64,000 nt of DNA from NCBI RefSeq assembly GCF_009847015.1, contig NZ_WVEM01000012.1, positions 1-64,000 on the forward strand, given 5' to 3'. This document shows, one piece after another, positions 59,594 through 64,000 of the stretch (position 1 is its first letter; the number at the start of each line of letters is the position of its first letter). This DNA is from Sunxiuqinia indica (GTDB taxonomy: Bacteria; Bacteroidota; Bacteroidia; Bacteroidales; Prolixibacteraceae). A program made the position numbers and the translations under genes. The notes below the pieces were generated by a model that did no database searches, had not been told where the DNA came from, and was given only the letters and a program-made list of their open reading frames with translations.

Positions 59594-59830
59594 ATGTTAT
59601 TCGACAGGAAGAAGTATTTGTGGCTAATATTTGCCCTTCTTTTATTAACTTTAGCTTACGTTCTGATGAGCGGACCGGATAATCATCAGCCCGATAAATT
59701 TGATGAACTCATTTTCAGTTTTCGAAGAATCACCCTGGCCCCGCTAATTATTGTTGGAACGTATTTTAGTTTAATCTTTCTGATTTTAAAACAACCGAAA
59801 AAAAGATGTTCGGAAGAGAAAAGAAAATAA
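59594..59830 (+). CDS. DUF3098 membrane protein
   Basis: A 78-residue protein with two transmembrane segments (LWLIFALLLLTLAYVLMSG and ITLAPLIIVGTYFSLIFLIL). The motif ELIFSFRRITLAPL between them is characteristic of DUF3098. The family usually lies near ftsX in Bacteroidota; here it precedes a sigma factor gene and overlaps it by 25 bp. No function is known. Confidence 0.82.
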   Translation: MLFDRKKYLWLIFALLLLTLAYVLMSGPDNHQPDKFDELIFSFRRITLAPLIIVGTYFSLIFLILKQPKKRCSEEKRK

Positions 59831-60369
59831 CAAGTGACGAAAAGTTGATGCAGAGTATCAGACACGGCGATCAGGAAGCGTTCAACCAACTCTATGAGCG
59901 CTATAAAGACCGCCTGTACTATTATTTCTTTCGCATGTTGAATTCGGAGTCGCAAGCGAACGACTTTTTACAAGATCTGTTTTTGAAAATTATTGAAAAA
60001 CCTGGGCATTTTAATCCTGCTTACCCATTTAAAACCTGGGTATTTTCGGTAGCATACAACCTTTGCAAAAATGAATACCGCCGCAGGGAAGTTCGTAAGG
60101 AAACTCATTACGGCGACAGGCATGTAAACCCTGTTTTACCAGAGTCAATTACGGAAGAAAAATTAGTCAACTCAATTTTCAAAAGTCTGGATTCGCTAAG
60201 CCCGGAGCATCGATCGGTATTTATTATGCACTACCGCGAGGGATTTCCGGTAAAAGAAATTGCAGGAATGCTTGAAACTGCGCCAGGAACTGTTAAGTCG
60301 AGGCTTTTTTACACGCGAAAGTATTTAGCTGAAAAGTTTCAGCACTTAAAAGGTGAAATTGAATTTTAA
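59806..60369 (+). CDS. ECF-type RNA polymerase sigma factor
   Basis: A 187-residue sigma factor with region 2 (IRHGDQEAFNQLYERYKDRLY, then ANDFLQDLFLKI and FKTWVFSVAYNLCKNEYRR) and region 4 (LDSLSPEHRSVFIMHY, VKEIAGMLETAPGTVKSRLFYTR). It overlaps the DUF3098 gene and is followed after 11 bp by a small membrane protein gene that may regulate it. Targets and inducing signal are unknown. Confidence 0.93.
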   Translation: MFGREKKITSDEKLMQSIRHGDQEAFNQLYERYKDRLYYYFFRMLNSESQANDFLQDLFLKIIEKPGHFNPAYPFKTWVFSVAYNLCKNEYRRREVRKETHYGDRHVNPVLPESITEEKLVNSIFKSLDSLSPEHRSVFIMHYREGFPVKEIAGMLETAPGTVKSRLFYTRKYLAEKFQHLKGEIEF

Positions 60370-60380
60370 ATCCAATAGCA

Positions 60381-60728
60381 ATGAGCGAAAAACATATAGA
60401 AGAACTGATTCGGCGAGATCATGTTGGTGAACCTTCACCCAAAGTAGGGCATCGCATTAATTATATATTTATGTTGGAATCAGTCCGAAGTAAAGTCAGA
60501 CAAAATTCATTCAGCGGTTTCTTCGGATGGATATTTTCCTTGAAAGGACTTGGAGCCAAGGCTGTCGTAGCCTCTGTGCTTTTTGCCTTTGTAATGATAA
60601 AGCCTGAGCTTAAATCAACCAATGGAACTACTCCACTAATTGATTCCACACAAGTTCAACAAAATTTAGTTTTGGATTCTACCTTATTTCATACGGATTC
60701 AAAATCAGCAACCGATCAGGCTCTTTAA
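60381..60728 (+). CDS. Membrane protein after the ECF sigma gene, possible anti-sigma
   Basis: A 115-residue protein with a cytoplasmic N-terminus of about 60 residues, one transmembrane helix (AKAVVASVLFAFVMI) and a short polar periplasmic tail rich in S and T. It shows no zinc anti-sigma motif. Genes in this position often encode the anti-sigma of the preceding ECF factor, which is the main reason for this suggestion. Confidence 0.7.
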   Translation: MSEKHIEELIRRDHVGEPSPKVGHRINYIFMLESVRSKVRQNSFSGFFGWIFSLKGLGAKAVVASVLFAFVMIKPELKSTNGTTPLIDSTQVQQNLVLDSTLFHTDSKSATDQAL

Positions 60729-60755
60729 TTACAAATAAAGGTTACATATTACAAG

Positions 60756-60786
60756 AAGCTCGTCTTTTCAACAAGGCGAGCTTTTT
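60756..60786. terminator. Terminator between the sigma cluster and the DUF2723 gene
   Basis: AAGCTCGTCTT pairs with AAGGCGAGCTT (one G-U pair) around TTCAAC and is followed by a T-run. It lies between convergent genes. Confidence 0.88.
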
Positions 60787-60818
60787 GTTTTTCAGGGACA
60801 TGCTGCTTTTAATTCTTG

Positions 60819-63788
60819 CTAATTTTCCAACAGAGCCAGGTACCCATCCAATTTGTCCTTCATATCATCCGATGATGCGAACTGATTTGCCTCAGCTCTA
60901 CTTACTAAAGTCTGATATAAATAAAGTTTCAATTGAAGGTCGCGCGATAAACTGACAAGCTTGGGATCCTCCATATTTAGATAATAATTGATCCACTCCT
61001 CCAAATTTTCGCTCAACTGCCTTAAGTCCAATCCACCAGCTTGCTCCTTCCCCATTTTGAAATACAGTTCGTTCATCAAAACGGAGTAATAATCCAATGG
61101 CCAATTTCGAAACGGAACAATCTCCCGGGCTTTATTGATTACTTCAAGTGCTTCCTCATTTCTATTCTCGTTAACCAAAGCCTGAGCCAGTCGATAAAAA
61201 GAAAGTCTAATCTGTGCCGAGGCAAACAATCGTCGGTGGTGCCAGTCGAAATACACGTCAGCATCTTCCATGTTTTCCCAATTACATTTCTTCATCAATT
61301 TGTTATACAAGCGATCAGTATCTACAATCCCGGCATCAATTACTGAGTTACTTTTCTGGTAGTCAGGCACCAACCGGTACACCAATCCGTCATAACTCAG
61401 GTGATCCTGCAATCCGTATTCCATAGCATCAGAAATCGAAGTAAAACAAATGGGACGCTCAGCTGCATTTGAACTCAAAATATCCCAGAAGGCCAGCTCA
61501 TTTCGCATGAGGTATTTCTTGTCGGTTCCAATTGAAATCTTGTTATCACCCACAGGCAAATATATTTCTGAAACGGGAATGAAATTAACCCGCTCGCCCG
61601 ACTGTAAACTAACCTTGGTTTGAGAACTGTCGTTTGCCACAAAATCCAGCACCCTATCAATAGCCTGCTCCTTGCTGATTCGCGGTACAACTGGCAAATA
61701 ATCAACTTCACCTTTGCTATACTTGTCTGCCGGAATGGTCAATTTCACTCCTTCATTTTCGTATATTTTGTGATGAATTTGTTTCATGTACCAACCTGCA
61801 TTTAAATAGGGCATGACCACTATGCGAACATCCTGCCGAATCCCTTCCACTTCCTGACAATACCACAGCGGATAGGTGTCATTGTCGGCATGCGTAAACA
61901 AAATAGCATTGGGCTCGCAACACTCCAGGTAATTCCGGGCCAGATCGCGAGCGGTATACCTGCCCGAACGATCATGATCATTGTAGTTTTGTTGAAACAA
62001 AATGCCCGGACCGGCGGCCATTGTCATCAGTCCAACTATAACCAACGCAGAATTAGTTCGAATTTTCTCTTTCAAAAAAACGAAAAAGGCGAATGCGCCT
62101 ACTCCAACCCACATGCTGAATACGAAAAAAGAACCCACATAAACGTAGTCACGTTCCCGCGGTGTAATTGGAATTTCATTGAGGTAAACAACCAAGCCAA
62201 TGCTCATGATCCCAAAAAGTAGGATCATTTCCAGAAAGGTCTGTTTATCTTTTCGATAATGAAAAAACAGCCCCACCAAGCCCAACAACAAAGGCAAAAA
62301 GAAATAGCTGTTGTGTGCTTTGTTTTGCTGAAGTTCTTTCGGATAAGTTGATAAATCTCCCAATCGAGCCTGATCAACCCAGGATATACCGGATTGCCAG
62401 TTGCCATTCTCCACGCCGCCAAACCCCTGGATATCGTTTTGTCGGCCAACAAAGTTCCACATCAGGTAACGCCAATACATATGTCCAAATTGGTAGCGCC
62501 AGAAATACTGCCAATTCTCCATAAATGTTGGTATTGTCGTTTGCTTTGCCTCACCCGACTTGGTGCGAATATGTACTTTCTTCCCTTTTAAATCAACCCA
62601 TTTGGCATACCTTTTTAAATGCTGCTCTTCCCTGCTATTCATGCGTGGGAAAAAACTCGCTGTTCCGGGTTCATACTTAATATCCGGGTTTAGCTTAATC
62701 GGATAATACTGTTCTCCATCGTACTCATAACTGATTCGGTCAGTATACGACCGGGCAACTGACCCGTATGTTGCGCCATATAGAATGGGGCGGCTACCAT
62801 AATTTTCACGATTCAGGTAATTGATTAGTTCAAACGTAGTTTCGGGGTTTCCCTGGTCGACTGGCGGATTGGCGGCGGAACGAATAAAAGGAACAAAATA
62901 CGAAGTATAGCCAACCATTAAAAAAACCAGGCACAGCAAGCTCAGATTGAGCCCAACCTTTTGTTTTTGGTGCGAATAAAAAAGACCAGCCGACAAAGCT
63001 GCAACCAGTAAAATTACATAAACGTAAAAGCCACTATTTACCGGCAACCCAAGTTGATTGACCGCAAAAAGTTCGATTGGACCAGCCAGTGAAAAAATAC
63101 CGGGAATAAAAACCTTCATGAGAATGATAATAAACAAACCAGAGCCTGCCAAAACGAAGAATATCCCTTTTAGAGAAGAACGATACTTTTTAAAATAGAT
63201 GATTAATGCCACTGTTGGTAACACCAGCAAATTGAGCAAGTGCACGCCAATGGACAAGCCTGTAAAAAAGAAAATCAGCAAAATCCAACGATTCGCAGAT
63301 GGATGGTCGGCTTCGCGTTCCCAGCGGGTGGCAGCCCATAAAACTAAAGCCACAAACAAGGATGACAAAGCATAAACTTCGGCTTCAACCGCCGAAAACC
63401 AAAAGGAATCGGTAAAAGCAAATGTTAAGGCACCAACTGCCGAAGCCAACAAAACTGCCGCACGGTTTTCTGTTGTAAACTTCTCCATCAGCCAAGCTGA
63501 GATCCAAAATAACAGCATCACTGTTCCGGCACTTGATAAGGCCGAAACTAAATTGATCAGCAAGGCTACTCTCTCCACATCTCCAAAACTGAGCAGCGAG
63601 AACACCCGTCCCAACAGCATAAACAAAGGGGCTCCCGGTGCATGGCAAATCTCAAGCTTATAGGCCGAAACCAAAAATTCGCCACAGTCCCACAAACTCA
63701 AAGTAGGTTCAATGGTTAATCCGTAAACAAGCAGAGAAATCAGGAATACAGTCCATCCGAGGAGCATTTTCGATTTTTGATAATTCAT
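60819..63788 (-). CDS. DUF2723 membrane protein, GT-C glycosyltransferase-like
   Basis: A 989-residue protein. The N-terminal half holds about 12 hydrophobic segments starting with MLLGWTVFLISLLVYG. The first external loop has TLSLWDCGEF (D34, E37), the acidic site typical of GT-C enzymes. The C-terminal third is soluble and helical (RLAQALVNENRNEEALEVIN, TPR-like). DUF2723 members are proposed protein O-mannosyltransferase relatives in Bacteroidota. The gene is transcribed leftward and no acceptor or lipid-sugar gene is adjacent. Confidence 0.85.
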   Translation of the reverse strand: MNYQKSKMLLGWTVFLISLLVYGLTIEPTLSLWDCGEFLVSAYKLEICHAPGAPLFMLLGRVFSLLSFGDVERVALLINLVSALSSAGTVMLLFWISAWLMEKFTTENRAAVLLASAVGALTFAFTDSFWFSAVEAEVYALSSLFVALVLWAATRWEREADHPSANRWILLIFFFTGLSIGVHLLNLLVLPTVALIIYFKKYRSSLKGIFFVLAGSGLFIIILMKVFIPGIFSLAGPIELFAVNQLGLPVNSGFYVYVILLVAALSAGLFYSHQKQKVGLNLSLLCLVFLMVGYTSYFVPFIRSAANPPVDQGNPETTFELINYLNRENYGSRPILYGATYGSVARSYTDRISYEYDGEQYYPIKLNPDIKYEPGTASFFPRMNSREEQHLKRYAKWVDLKGKKVHIRTKSGEAKQTTIPTFMENWQYFWRYQFGHMYWRYLMWNFVGRQNDIQGFGGVENGNWQSGISWVDQARLGDLSTYPKELQQNKAHNSYFFLPLLLGLVGLFFHYRKDKQTFLEMILLFGIMSIGLVVYLNEIPITPRERDYVYVGSFFVFSMWVGVGAFAFFVFLKEKIRTNSALVIVGLMTMAAGPGILFQQNYNDHDRSGRYTARDLARNYLECCEPNAILFTHADNDTYPLWYCQEVEGIRQDVRIVVMPYLNAGWYMKQIHHKIYENEGVKLTIPADKYSKGEVDYLPVVPRISKEQAIDRVLDFVANDSSQTKVSLQSGERVNFIPVSEIYLPVGDNKISIGTDKKYLMRNELAFWDILSSNAAERPICFTSISDAMEYGLQDHLSYDGLVYRLVPDYQKSNSVIDAGIVDTDRLYNKLMKKCNWENMEDADVYFDWHHRRLFASAQIRLSFYRLAQALVNENRNEEALEVINKAREIVPFRNWPLDYYSVLMNELYFKMGKEQAGGLDLRQLSENLEEWINYYLNMEDPKLVSLSRDLQLKLYLYQTLVSRAEANQFASSDDMKDKLDGYLALLEN

Positions 63789-63841
63789 GGCGGTTTGTTT
63801 TCCTATTGATACACGCCAAATTGGAAAGGTTCAACAACCGA

Positions 63842-63865
63842 ACGAACATTAACCTAAGTGTTCGT
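63842..63865. promoter_or_regulatory. Inverted repeat upstream of the DUF2723 gene
   Basis: ACGAACA, ten bases, TGTTCGT: a perfect 7-bp inverted repeat about 55 bp from the DUF2723 start codon. It shares the ACGAAC half-site with the ArsR operators but with a different spacing, so it may be unrelated. Confidence 0.4.
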
Positions 63866-63975
63866 CCTAAAAAAAAGCTATTCATTTAATCATACAGCCG
63901 TGCAATCCCTTGGCTGCGATTAAATGATAAACTATTAGTTTTTGTTTTAGATTTTATTTGTTTTGATATTTGCAC

Positions 63976-64000
63976 ATGACTAACAAAAGAGAAAACGATG
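63976..64000 (+). CDS. Possible start of a further gene, cut by the window end
   Basis: ATG at 63976 opens a frame reading MTNKREND to the last base. An AT-rich stretch with GATATTTG lies just before it. It is too short to identify. Confidence 0.3.

Overview
The window comes from a member of the Bacteroidota. The evidence is the conserved gene runs bamD-rpoZ-coaBC-DUF4835-recN and mutY-ssb-gldE-gldD-PPTase, promoters of the form TTG-N19-TAnnTTTG, the near absence of Shine-Dalgarno sites, a NigD-like lipoprotein, a type IX secretion sorting domain and a 30-residue COX24-type ribosomal protein. A marine or sediment Bacteroidia (Marinilabiliales-like) is a reasonable guess, but that is inference.

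Positions 1 to about 21,490 are most of a siphovirus-type prophage whose left end lies outside the window. Its late operon runs left to right: HNH endonuclease, small and large terminase, HK97-type portal, protease and capsid, connector and tail-completion proteins, tail tube, a tail-assembly chaperone pair joined by a probable -1 ribosomal frameshift, tape measure, and a 1,596-residue tail-tip/fibre protein. A small lysis and accessory cassette follows, with an M15-type endolysin and holin-like proteins. A Bacteroidota-type tyrosine integrase faces back from the right end beside a tRNA-Pro(GGG) gene, which is the likely attachment site. Ahead of the packaging genes sits a module foreign to ordinary siphoviruses: a XerC/D-like recombinase, a protein resembling replication initiators of filamentous ssDNA phages, and four hairpins packed into 220 bp. 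This is the most unusual part of the window.

Positions 21,490 to 64,000 are chromosomal. They contain trxB; a serine-palmitoyltransferase-like PLP enzyme; the bamD to recN operon; an iron alcohol dehydrogenase; several envelope proteins; an M20 deacylase; and an ArsR-controlled operon (thioredoxin-like protein, ArsF-like, ArsG-like, PF03773 permease, DGC protein) with two matching operators. Next are a DsbD protein, a membrane-bound LuxR-type regulator, RNase G, the tiny COX24-type protein and HU. The mutY-ssb-gldED-PPTase run, zwf-pgl, an orphan histidine kinase, a secreted cupredoxin with tandem repeats, an S9 peptidase, a lipoprotein thioredoxin, a flavoprotein, CutC, an ECF sigma gene cluster and a large DUF2723 membrane protein complete the region. 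Many convergent gene pairs share clear hairpin terminators.

All calls come from reading the sequence and from remembered family features. No database search was run.
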